Source of the DNA: Planctomycetota bacterium
Lineage (GTDB): Bacteria > Planctomycetota > Planctomycetia > Pirellulales > Pirellulaceae
DNA length: 64,000 nucleotides
Assembly: GCA_024277285.1 (NCBI GenBank)
Contig: JAJRVM010000139.1
Coordinates: 1-64,000, forward strand
Reading direction: 5' to 3'
Below the pieces are notes generated by a model that saw nothing but the letters and a program-made list of their open reading frames with translations, ran no database searches and was not told the origin of the DNA. Positions 27,375 through 35,246 of this stretch are shown one piece after another; position 1 is the stretch's first letter, and each line of letters begins with the position of its first letter. The translations under genes were made by a program, and so were the position numbers.

Positions 27375-28514
27375 TCACGGGGCGTTGAATTTAAGCGTTT
27401 TCATGAACGTGCGGAACGTATCAACCTGAGCGCGTACCAATTGCGGATCACCCGACATTTTCACAAACCAGGTCTGGCCGCCTTGCAGGCCAATCCAACC
27501 CACAATGGCCTTGTCGCTCCCTTGGCCCGCCGCGCCAATCGCTTCGGCATAGATGCCCGAGATTCCGCTGACGTCCAGCTTCTCTGTCTTCTTGGCAAGA
27601 TCGTCCGCACTGATCGGCGGCAGGCCGGCCTGGCCAAACCAACGATTGACGTTGGCTAACAATCCCCCGGCACTCCCCCGCAACGCCGAGACCGTGATCT
27701 TCGCCGATTTATCGCCGTCGGTAACTTCAAACGCCAACAAGCTGAACGTCACCGGTGGTTGGGAAACCCAATTGGCCGGCATATCGTACTTCACGCCCGA
27801 CTTGCCACCATCCGAGGCCGGCTTCGGCACCGCCTTTGGCGAAGCACCGGGACGCGTTTGTGATAGCGACGCCGTTCCCATCGAACCACTGCTGAAGTTA
27901 CCGATCAAGTTCACCAACACCGCCGTTCCGTCGGTCAGTTCAAGCAACTCGGTCTCATCTTCCAACTGAGCCTGCTCGAGCGGCGCTAAATGCATCTGGC
28001 GGCGCCAGCGATTGACGTTGTCTAGGATCGCTTGCGGTGACGGACTGGTGCCCAAACGGATCACCGAAACTTCCAATTTCTTGCCCTCAACCTGGACGCT
28101 CAAAGTCGCCTGGCGCTGGCCCGTCCCTTCGTCTTCCTGCCACGACTCGGGCAAGACCCACCGAGGTGCACTGCCTGGGCTTTCAAATGCAAGCGACTCG
28201 ATCAGCGTGCGAAATGCCTTCTCCTGAACCGCAACCAGATCCATCGGACCGGTCATTTTGAAATACCAGGTGTCCGCGCCGCGCGGCACGATGGCGCCAA
28301 GTAAGCGGTCGGTCGGCGCCGTCGCGTCCTCAGCGTCCGCCACCACGTCAGCCGAAACATGGTTTTCAGCGAACAGGATTTCCGGTTTCGGGACCTTGTA
28401 GTGGCGAATCTCTTCCGCACCGCCACACCCCGCCAACACCAAGCTGGCCAGAAGCATAACGCCTCGAAAACGGTTGCAACCTCTGCTAACTCGGCCAAGC
28501 GTCGAGCGTGCCAT
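27375..28514 (-). CDS. Lipoprotein with an internally duplicated domain
   Basis: The start at 28514 (MARSTLGRVSRG) has GGAG 6 bases upstream; the frame is open further upstream without lipoprotein character. The 379-residue product has a lipoprotein signal peptide with lipobox LAGC (MLLASLVLAGCGG). The mature part contains two similar halves: NVNRWRRQMHLAPL and NVNRWFGQAGLPPI align, and TWYFKMTGPMDLVAVQEKAF is echoed by TWFVKMSGDPQLVRAQVDTF. No enzyme motif is seen. Its stop overlaps the ccsBA start region, so the two are probably co-translated. A role in cytochrome c maturation or heme delivery is a guess from context. Confidence 0.85.
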   Translation of the reverse strand: MARSTLGRVSRGCNRFRGVMLLASLVLAGCGGAEEIRHYKVPKPEILFAENHVSADVVADAEDATAPTDRLLGAIVPRGADTWYFKMTGPMDLVAVQEKAFRTLIESLAFESPGSAPRWVLPESWQEDEGTGQRQATLSVQVEGKKLEVSVIRLGTSPSPQAILDNVNRWRRQMHLAPLEQAQLEDETELLELTDGTAVLVNLIGNFSSGSMGTASLSQTRPGASPKAVPKPASDGGKSGVKYDMPANWVSQPPVTFSLLAFEVTDGDKSAKITVSALRGSAGGLLANVNRWFGQAGLPPISADDLAKKTEKLDVSGISGIYAEAIGAAGQGSDKAIVGWIGLQGGQTWFVKMSGDPQLVRAQVDTFRTFMKTLKFNAP

Positions 28515-28902
28515 GGGTGACTCCAAATTGAATGATCGGTCGATCCTAGCGTTCCATATGACGCGCAACAGGCGCGCACGCGACTGGCCAGCGGTCCATG
28601 AAAAGGATCCCCGCGACCCCAGCACACGCCGCTCTGGGACAAAGCCCCAATTCCAGCAACCCGTACCAGCAAGCCTGCACCAGCAAGCCCGTACCAGCCC
28701 TATATAACAGCAGCTTTTGAGGAGAGACGCACCAGCCACTATACGATCAAATTAGCCTGCTGCTCTCGATTATAGCGCAGCCGCGCCATTTTGACATGGC
28801 CTCCAAACGGAAAAAGCCAAACGGAAAAAGCACGGAGCGTGCAACGCTCCGTGCTTTGATATCTTCAAATCGTGTCGGTCGGCGCGGCGAACGCCCCGAA
28901 GT
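28515..28902. other. Intergenic region with terminator and short duplications
   Basis: There is no gene. It holds a 14-bp tandem duplication (ccaaacggaaaaag at 28803-28816 and 28817-28830), a roughly 15-bp imperfect triple repeat of ccagcaagcccgta around 28652-28698, and the hairpin at 28827-28857. Confidence 0.6.
28827..28857 (-). terminator. Intrinsic terminator of the HTH-TM gene
   Basis: Fourteen-base arms aaagcacggagcgt and acgctccgtgcttt flank a GCA loop. Read on the minus strand the hairpin is followed by a run of T, 45 bases past the stop of the gene at 28903. This fits a rho-independent terminator. Confidence 0.8.
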
Positions 28903-30156
28903 CTACTTCATTCCGAGTGCTTCGATGATGCTGTTGGCCAGCCCACTCGAGGCGGAAATGTCGCCGTTCCATGTCCACATGTTGCGCACAATATCGGCCA
29001 TCAGCATGCCAGTCACCGACAGCAGAAGTACGACAAACAACAATGCCATGATGTTCCAAACGGTATAATCCGCCTCGGGTACTTCCGCTCCAGCAACCGA
29101 CAAATCGCCCGCCACGGCAACCGCACCGTCGATCGGCTCAAGCTGCACGTCCAGCGCATCGGCGTCGTCAGGAACCAACATCGGCTCGGCCGCGTCAACA
29201 CCACCTACATCCGAATCGCTCTCAAACGCACTGGAATCGTCCAGTGCTATCACCTGTGAGCCGCTATCGGAAGATTCGTCACCCAACATCTCGTCCGACG
29301 GAGACAACAAGAACTCTTCGTCCTGCTGCAATTCCGTGGGGTCGTCGGGGGCGGCAACCAGTTCGTCATCCAGCGAGATCATGTCCTCGTCTTCCGGCAA
29401 CTCCAATGCGCCGGACGCCGAATCCGCTTCTAACGACAAACCACTGTCAGACGGACTCGAAACGCCAATACCGCTGTCACTGGCGCCAATCGCTAAGTCG
29501 CCCTCGGAACTCGCCGATTCCGCCGCAATGATGTCGTCGTCATCACTGTCCGCCGCTAATGCCAGATCACTGTCTTCATCCAGCACCAACGCCTCGTCCG
29601 ACTCGAAGTCAAGCGAGTCGGACAATGCCAACTCGTCGCTCAAGTCTTCCGAATCGGCCAACTTCAATTCGTAATCTTCACTCTTGGCAGCCTTGTCGCT
29701 GGCCGCCTTGTCGCTATCTGCCGACGGTGCCGACGCGTCGCTTGCCTCGGCCGCAGCACCTTCGACCAACTTCAAGTCGCTGTCTTTGTCCTTGTCCGCA
29801 TCACCTTTGCCAATGACCGTACTCGACGAATCGTGCCCTGCCCCAGCCGGCTCTTCACTGATCAAAATCGACGAATTCTCCAGTTCGTCGTCCGCGTCGA
29901 CCGATTCGTCGAAATCGAGCAGCTTCTCGAAATCATCGCCACTCAACGATGCAGAGTCGGAAAAGCTGAGATCCTCCGCCACATTAGAAGCGGCAAGCTC
30001 TTGCGCAATCCGGTCAATCTCGGCAGGTTTGAATTTCCAGCTGGTCCCATCTTTGTAGCCATGAACCTCTCCGGCTTCGCGCATGGCTTGCAGCTTGTCG
30101 GGAGAGATGCCTAGCTGGGCTGCTGCCTCTTTCAGTTCGATAAGTTTTCCGGCCAT
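28903..30156 (-). CDS. Excisionase/MerR-type HTH protein with acidic linker and C-terminal membrane helix
   Basis: The start at 30156 (MAGKLIELKEAAAQLGISPD) fits the domain border; an upstream frame extends to 30219. The 417-residue product has an N-terminal excisionase-like winged HTH (residues 1-50: KEAAAQLGISPDKLQAMREA, then WKFKPAEIDRIAQEL). About 300 residues of Asp/Ser/Glu/Ala-rich low-complexity sequence follow. A single strong membrane helix (IMALLFVVLLLSVTGMLMAD) lies about 35 residues from the C terminus. A DNA-binding-type fold tethered to a membrane through an acidic linker is unusual. The HTH may bind DNA or, since such folds can bind peptides, a protein partner. A terminator follows. 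Function is unknown. Confidence 0.8.
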   Translation of the reverse strand: MAGKLIELKEAAAQLGISPDKLQAMREAGEVHGYKDGTSWKFKPAEIDRIAQELAASNVAEDLSFSDSASLSGDDFEKLLDFDESVDADDELENSSILISEEPAGAGHDSSSTVIGKGDADKDKDSDLKLVEGAAAEASDASAPSADSDKAASDKAAKSEDYELKLADSEDLSDELALSDSLDFESDEALVLDEDSDLALAADSDDDDIIAAESASSEGDLAIGASDSGIGVSSPSDSGLSLEADSASGALELPEDEDMISLDDELVAAPDDPTELQQDEEFLLSPSDEMLGDESSDSGSQVIALDDSSAFESDSDVGGVDAAEPMLVPDDADALDVQLEPIDGAVAVAGDLSVAGAEVPEADYTVWNIMALLFVVLLLSVTGMLMADIVRNMWTWNGDISASSGLANSIIEALGMK

Positions 30157-30259
30157 TGATGTTCGGGCTCCGTGAGAGCGATCGATAAGCGTGGGTAAGT
30201 ACCGCTGACTCGTGTCCACGCTCTATCGAAACCAAACAATGCACCGGCGAAACCGGTCA

Positions 30260-30631
30260 CTATTTTTGTTCCATGAGAACGCGAATGTCACGAGGTAACG
30301 GACTAACTCCGTTGAATTCTTCCACCAACAAGTCCCAGCGGAAGTTCCGTATACTCTTAAGCTCAATCTTCCCAGTCGTCTGATCAACGTGATACACACA
30401 CATCGAGCGTGCCTTCACATCGATCAAAGTGACTTGCGACTGCCCGTTGGCGAGATCGGACGAAAACGCCATCAGGTCGCCCGCTGCCGCCACCGGCAGA
30501 CGAGTTGCAAGAACCGGTTGAGCTTGAAGGGGTTTCGGAGGCTGACCATACGCAGACAAATCAAGCGACATGGCCCAGCCGACTACTACCAGAACTGCTA
30601 TACAACTTAATCCATATGCCGCAACTCGCAT
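30260..30631 (-). CDS. Small exported or membrane-anchored protein of unknown function
   Basis: The 123-residue product has an N-terminal hydrophobic segment (YGLSCIAVLVVVGWAMSLDL) and a soluble part with LMAFSSDLANGQSQVTLIDV and SMCVYHVDQTTGKIELKSIR, which looks like a single beta-rich repeat. It ends with RDIRVLMEQK. It lies 103 bp upstream of the HTH-TM gene in the same direction and may share its transcript. I do not recognise the family beyond resemblance to small planctomycete hypothetical proteins. Confidence 0.65.
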   Translation of the reverse strand: MRVAAYGLSCIAVLVVVGWAMSLDLSAYGQPPKPLQAQPVLATRLPVAAAGDLMAFSSDLANGQSQVTLIDVKARSMCVYHVDQTTGKIELKSIRNFRWDLLVEEFNGVSPLPRDIRVLMEQK

Positions 30632-30980
30632 AGCTTACCTACCTTCCGTGACGGGTTGCGAAAATTGGACCCTCAAACCCATTCTAAAAGGGCCAATTTC
30701 CGTTTCAAGTGTTTAATGGAATTCCCGGACCGGCTTTCGCGCTTTTCCAACCCGCCCGCACCTCGTATTCGATACAATCCCTCGTTGACCGCGCCCCCCC
30801 AACTATCGCCGCCCCAAGACCAAACTCGTCAGGCCAGCCTCCCGCCACACCCCCTCGTTAGGTGGTTCCTGGCACGCGACTCGGCGTTTCGCCATTTTAG
30901 TCGAGCGGAAAAGCCGGCGGCAATATCAGTTCTGCTCCGGCGCGCTGCGAATTCACCCCGCCATGCTCTCAAATGAGCGG

Positions 30981-31051
30981 TTTTCAGGCGGTGCACACTA
31001 TGTGGCTTGGGAATTTTTCCCAAGAAGTGTGGCACGGCACTCCGTGCCGTG
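30981..31051. repeat. GGA-hairpin repeat family, rearranged copy
   Basis: The sequence ttttcaggcggtgc is followed directly by acactatgtggcttgggaa, whereas the neighbouring copy has a hairpin between these two blocks. The hairpin here lies instead after gtgtgg, at 31033-31051 (cacggcac-TCC-gtgccgtg), so its loop reads GGA on the opposite strand. This suggests that the hairpin module moves or inverts relative to its flanks. Confidence 0.75.
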
Positions 31052-31104
31052 GGGGGGCCGTTTCGCAGCGCCGGGCAGCAATACAATTGGGCTGTTTTCG
31101 GGCG

Positions 31105-31140
31105 GTGCAAACGCCGCGGAGCGGCGTTCCACACTGCGTC
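31105..31140. repeat. Stem-GGA-stem repeat, copy 2
   Basis: The stem aacgccgc / gcggcgtt surrounds GGA (31109-31127), followed by ccacactgcgtc as in the copy at 23855. The change of an A-T pair in the other copies to a C-G pair here alters both arms together, so pairing is kept. A second palindrome, cttgggaatctttcccaag, follows at 31142-31160. Confidence 0.85.
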
Positions 31141-31209
31141 GCTTGGGAATCTTTCCCAAGTGTGGACAATTTTCCACCTGCAGAGAATTCAACACAAGGC
31201 GTTAGCCGC

Positions 31210-31380
31210 TCAACGCGCCCGGGATGGAATCCCGGGCCACATGCCGGCACTCGACAGGCTCTCGTACGCCCGACTGTAGGGCGTGAACAGGTTGCTGTTG
31301 CCCTTGGTGTAGGCCAGCCCGGTCAAACGGCCGAGCGTATCGTAGCTGTACAGTGCCATTCGGGCCTTGCCCCCTGGCAG
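31210..31380 (-). pseudogene. RHS/YD-repeat protein remnant
   Basis: Read on the minus strand from 31380 the frame gives ARMALYSYDTLGRLTGLAYT, then KGNSNLFTPYSRAYESLSSA, then a TGA at 31212-31210. YSYDTLGRLTGL is a textbook YD repeat of RHS-type wall-associated or toxin-delivery proteins. Only about 55 codons remain, with a stop immediately upstream and no start, so this is a fossil of a much longer gene. Confidence 0.75.
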
Positions 31381-32126
31381 TCAACACCGAAGAAGAAGAC
31401 ATTCATAGAAGACCTCCCCTTTGTTTTGTGCAAACCTGTCTCTTGGAGAACCTGCCCCAAAGAAACTGGGGCTCTTTGAAATAAACCCAAGAGAAGCGTG
31501 CGACAGCGAACGCTCGTTGCCCACTAAGCGTATTGCACCCGAACTGAACTGCGTTTTACAACGCCAATCGACGAAGCCAATCAAGTTCGGTCAAGTTTCT
31601 TGACATTTCTTCATCACTCGGCGTTTCATCCACGCATGGATTCCGATCCGAATTGACGCGCGCTGTGCTTGAGCACGGATAGACCGTTGCTTGGTCGCAA
31701 CGCTATCTTCCAATCGCTATTTTTTACCCTTAATCTTCTTTGCCTTTGCTGCCCTCACGCTCCCGGAGAAGTACGCTGCGACACCTGATGTTTGCTGCGA
31801 GACTCAGCAAGTGCCCAGGGGCGTAGCACGCCCTGAACACCAATCCCCTCCAGTTCCATCCCACTCTCCCACTCTCTCCCTCTCCCACTCTCCCACTCCG
31901 GCCTGGCCGAGCAAGTCCCACTGGGGAACGGCTCACCAATGTCGCCCCCCCCTCTGCTCGGTCAGGTCACTCAGTGTAAGATACGATTCAGCGGGCCGCG
32001 TCTGTCTTGCCCTCGCTTTGTCATCGCCCGACCACGCAAACGCATTCCCATTCGCCCGCGGTGTTCCGGCACAAGACGGCGGCGCGCTCCGTTTCAACAA
32101 AATGTTTTTCAGATTGGGAGTTGACC

Positions 32127-32531
32127 GTGTTTCGTGTGACCTGTCAGATCGATTTTTGCTATGGCCACCGATTGCTCAACTATGCCGGAAAGTGCCGGCA
32201 TCTGCATGGGCACAACGGTCGTGCGGTAATTTCCATCGCGTCGGAACAACTCGATCACCGCGGCATGGTGCTCGACTTCACCGACATCAAACGTGAAGTA
32301 AGCAGCTGGATTGACGACAACCTGGACCATCGCATGCTGCTGTGTGAGAACGATCCCGCAGTGCCGATGCTGCGTGAACTTGGCGAACCGATGTTCTTGC
32401 TACCCGCCAACCCGACCGCCGAAAACATCGCCAAACTGATTTTCGACGCCGGAACCGAACGAGGCTTCCCCATCGTTTCTGTCAATCTCTGGGAAACCCC
32501 GCGCTGCTTCGCCACCTACGAATCGCAATAG
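32127..32531 (+). CDS. queD: 6-carboxytetrahydropterin synthase / PTPS-family protein
   Basis: The GTG start at 32127 has GGGAG 6 bases upstream and places the protein at the usual family start (MFRVTCQIDFCYGHRL). The 134-residue product belongs to the tunnel-fold PTPS/QueD family. Zinc-binding His are seen in CYGHRL and HLHGHNG; the catalytic Cys is in GKCRHLHGHN, which favours QueD over the eukaryotic-type enzyme; the C-terminal substrate Glu is in NLWETPR. It would turn dihydroneopterin triphosphate into 6-carboxytetrahydropterin for queuosine synthesis. No other queuosine gene is in the window. Confidence 0.9.
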   Translation: MFRVTCQIDFCYGHRLLNYAGKCRHLHGHNGRAVISIASEQLDHRGMVLDFTDIKREVSSWIDDNLDHRMLLCENDPAVPMLRELGEPMFLLPANPTAENIAKLIFDAGTERGFPIVSVNLWETPRCFATYESQ

Positions 32532-32730
32532 CGAGTCCCTATCGCGAACGACACGGGTAGACAGCTATAACTTGGCGCGACGCATTCCAGCAAACGCTGT
32601 GCTTTGCCCTGCTGTTGTTGCGAAGTGGAAGGCGTTCTGCCTGCCCTCCCTGGTGGGCAAGAAAAATGCCGGGCAAAAGAAAACGCGTGGTGCCAGCCGT
32701 CTTTTTGGTCTGCGGCTAGTTTGACAAACT

Positions 32731-33066
32731 CTACGCGTAGCGACTCTTCTTCGTTCGGATCACTTTGACGACATCGTCATGACGGCTGCCTTCGATAACG
32801 TCTTTGAGCACGATCTTGCCATCGATGTATTGCAAGTGGATGCGCCAACCCGAGATCTTGGTCACGTCCGCTCGGTAGATCGCCTGCTTGACGCCGCGCA
32901 CGCGGTGCAGGCGAGTTTTGGGGAATCGGCGATGACGATGACAGTCGTTGTCCTCCAATTCGGCCAGTGATTCCAGGAACTCCAGCTTGAGCTGATTGTT
33001 CGGCAACTTCTTGAGTGCCTCGTGAATGATGCCGTATTCGTCAAGCAGTGGTTTCAATTCAGCCAC
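32731..33066 (-). CDS. Small protein with RelE/ParE-like C-terminal part
   Basis: The start is GTG at 33066 with GGGAG 8 bases upstream, lying within the 11-bp gap after the preceding gene. The 111-residue product has a helical N terminus (MAELKPLLDEYGIIHEALKK) and a C-terminal alpha/beta segment (LHRVRGVKQAIYRADVTKIS, GWRIHLQYIDGKIVLKDVIE, DDVVKVIRTKKSRY). The C-terminal pattern resembles the RelE/ParE/gp49 toxin fold. It has no small antitoxin partner; the linked upstream gene encodes a 328-residue helical protein. Function is uncertain. Confidence 0.65.
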   Translation of the reverse strand: MAELKPLLDEYGIIHEALKKLPNNQLKLEFLESLAELEDNDCHRHRRFPKTRLHRVRGVKQAIYRADVTKISGWRIHLQYIDGKIVLKDVIEGSRHDDVVKVIRTKKSRYA

Positions 33067-33077
33067 AGCGGAACTCC

Positions 33078-34064
33078 CTAGTCGCTGGAAAAGTGTTTAT
33101 ACAACGCGCGCGTCAATTCGATTCTCGCAGCGGTATGCTGGTGGGCTGGAAGAACATGAAAAAGTGTGATGGCAAGCTGCTCAAACAACGGATCCTCGTC
33201 CACCGTAAAGATCACCTTGAATTCATGACTCGTTGTCAAGACCACCATCGATGAGTCCAATCCATCCGCCAATTGGGGCCGAACGTGTTCCACACGGCGG
33301 CGGAACTCGGCCGGATCGTACAGCAGCAATTGGCAACAGTCATTCAATTCGGTGGCCAAGGCTGTCATTTGCTCGGCTGGCAGGGCTCGAAAATCGTCGA
33401 GAAACGTTTGCGTCTCGTGGAACACCAATTCGAGCGGTGGCTCGACGACACTGTGAACAAACCGTCGCGCCGAGTCGATCGCAGCATGGTATCGGCCGAC
33501 GGATGAAATGAGGCGTTGGACTCGTGGATGCAATTCCGGCGCGCGGCTCAGCACGAGCAGATCATCCAGAAAGGCAGCCATCAGCGGTTTGAAGACGGGC
33601 GTATGAGCCAGCAAGTCAGCATAGTTCGCCCGGTACTCACCCGGCAAAGGACTGCCATCGAGTTTGGCAGAGCGTTGTGTCCACTGCAGCAGGTCCAATG
33701 CGACGCGCCGGATCGTCACAAACGCCTGCTCAATCTCAGGCAACTCCGCATCGATCGTGTCCGCGCAGCGACTCATGGCCCGGTCCAGGTCCGCTCCGGC
33801 TGCCGCGTCTTCATGCAGCAGGCGGCGGCACTCCCCGATCGATTCAATGATCTGCCGCACGCTCCCCACCATCCCCAACAACGCTTCGCGTTCTTCGATC
33901 AAACGCTCCGCCAAGTGCCAGCGGTCGGCGGCTTCCGCAGCCTCGTCGCTCGCCAGCCGGTGCGTCTCCAAAATAGAAGCACCCAACTCCGCGACCCGAC
34001 CGATGGCCACCGTCATGTCGGCCAGCCAGGAATCGATTGGAAACGGTGGTATGCCAGAGGCCAT
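33078..34064 (-). CDS. Helical protein of unknown function, first gene of a two-gene unit
   Basis: AGGAG lies 7 bases before the ATG at 34064. The 328-residue product is rich in amphipathic helices (AIGRVAELGASILETHRLAS, IIESIGECRRLLHEDAAAGA) with no membrane segment or signal peptide. Its last ~60 residues change character and include SMVVLTTSHEFKVIFTVDED. I recognise no family. It is separated by only 11 bp from the RelE/ParE-like gene downstream, so the products may act together. Confidence 0.7.
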   Translation of the reverse strand: MASGIPPFPIDSWLADMTVAIGRVAELGASILETHRLASDEAAEAADRWHLAERLIEEREALLGMVGSVRQIIESIGECRRLLHEDAAAGADLDRAMSRCADTIDAELPEIEQAFVTIRRVALDLLQWTQRSAKLDGSPLPGEYRANYADLLAHTPVFKPLMAAFLDDLLVLSRAPELHPRVQRLISSVGRYHAAIDSARRFVHSVVEPPLELVFHETQTFLDDFRALPAEQMTALATELNDCCQLLLYDPAEFRRRVEHVRPQLADGLDSSMVVLTTSHEFKVIFTVDEDPLFEQLAITLFHVLPAHQHTAARIELTRALYKHFSSD

Positions 34065-35246
34065 CAGCCTCTCCTTTTTGCTTGAGCCCAGTAGGCTACT
34101 TGAGCCCAGTAGGCAATGAGTCCGATAACACTCCGCTTACATCCGTGAAACGCTCGGCGAATCGCGCGCAGTGCATCGCCTGCAGCCCCGTGCATACCTA
34201 ACCTTACGGGAGAGGGAGTGTTGAATCCACCAGTCCAAGTGGCGAGGCAAGCGGCATGTTCGCCAGAAAGCGTCACGATACGGTCGCCCTGCATTCCATC
34301 ACGGCCATCCTGGTGGAAAAGCCCCTGGGATCGACCCGTCTGAAAAACGAGAACAGCACACGCCCCCACCCCAATCACACGGTTCCCATCAGACGTTTCC
34401 GCCCGCGTGCCACTCGTGGTGCGTCACGAAATACCCGTTCACAGCCTAACGAACGAGAACCTGCACCGCCAGCTGAACGCATCATATGACAACGCCGTGA
34501 TCGGGTGCGCCAAAAAAAATAGCCCGGGGGGCCCAATCTTGGGCCGCTCGCCGGACTATCGATTCCCCCCCTGGGATTATCGGGCTGGACGGAAGCGTCT
34601 TGTTTCATGATCCCGACAACGGACAAGATTATCGGCGCAAAGCGGCTTCGGACTTTTGGTAAAATATAACGTTTTTGCCGCCTTTGAGGATTGGAAATGG
34701 CTGAACGGGGGAGAATCCCTGGGGTGGCCAATTTCCTAAGTCGCTGTTGCTGCGTTTGTTGCGCTGCTTTTCTTTCAGTGGCTTCAGCCTGAAGGGCCGG
34801 CGCTATAATAGCCTAGGTCGTCAGGCCCCGGACCGCCGCCTCCCAAACCCGCAAAGCCCCGAGCAGGGGCGATAAAGGCACCCGTGCTCGCGCTTCCTGT
34901 GTCGCCCCTGCCCGGGGCTTGCCGGTTCTGGTTTGAACCACACCGGTGCCTCACGGCACCGGCAGAGGCTGTACCGGCCCTGCCGGGCCGAACTCGGTCC
35001 GTGCCCTCCCGCAATTGCGACACCCTTCTGACGCTTCGCCTGAGCCCCAATCGCGCCCAACTGCGCCGAACAACCTTTGGCCCGGAGGGCCACAACAGCC
35101 TTTGCCGGGGTCGTCAGGCCTCGGATCGCTGGCAAGTTTTGTCGATTATGGCTCATTAATCTGTAACGATTATTCCGATTTTACGGGAAGTGCGCGGCAT
35201 GCGCGTACTGACAACCATAGATTGTGCGTCTTGAAAGGACACTCCT
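34065..35246. other. 1.2-kb gap with repeat island
   Basis: No gene is supported. It holds an 18-bp tandem duplication (cttgagcccagtaggc at 34081-34096 and 34099-34114), GC-rich palindromic sequence around 34510-34590, repeat copy B at 34735-34817, inverted arms at 34854-34872 / 34902-34920, a hairpin ccggtgcc/ggcaccgg near 34950-34970, and an 18-bp imperfect direct repeat at 34818-34835 and 35111-35128. The right end must carry the promoter of the stator-like operon. Confidence 0.65.
34735..34817. repeat. CCTAGG-ended repeat family, copy B (83 bp)
   Basis: It starts cctaagtcgctgttgctgcg and ends gctataatagcctagg. It matches copy A (18377-18473) except for a few substitutions and a 14-bp stretch present only in copy A. 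Both copies end in CCTAGG. Confidence 0.85.

Larger units (their letters stand above)
30632..32126. other. 1.5-kb decayed repeat-rich gap
   Basis: No intact gene is seen. It contains two related copies of the GGA-hairpin repeat (30981-31051 and 31095-31165), palindromes cttgggaa...ttcccaag at both, an RHS-repeat remnant at 31210-31380, and pyrimidine-rich simple sequence near 31850-31900 (cccactctcccactctctccctctcc). Several open frames exist but have no ribosome-binding sites and no family resemblance. Confidence 0.7.

Noticed and set aside
31691..32296. 201-codon open frame before queD
   Set aside because: It overlaps queD in another frame, has no recognisable protein and includes simple pyrimidine-rich sequence.
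34375..34731. 118-codon open frame on the minus strand
   Set aside because: It crosses palindromic, repeat-like sequence and lacks a start signal or family features.
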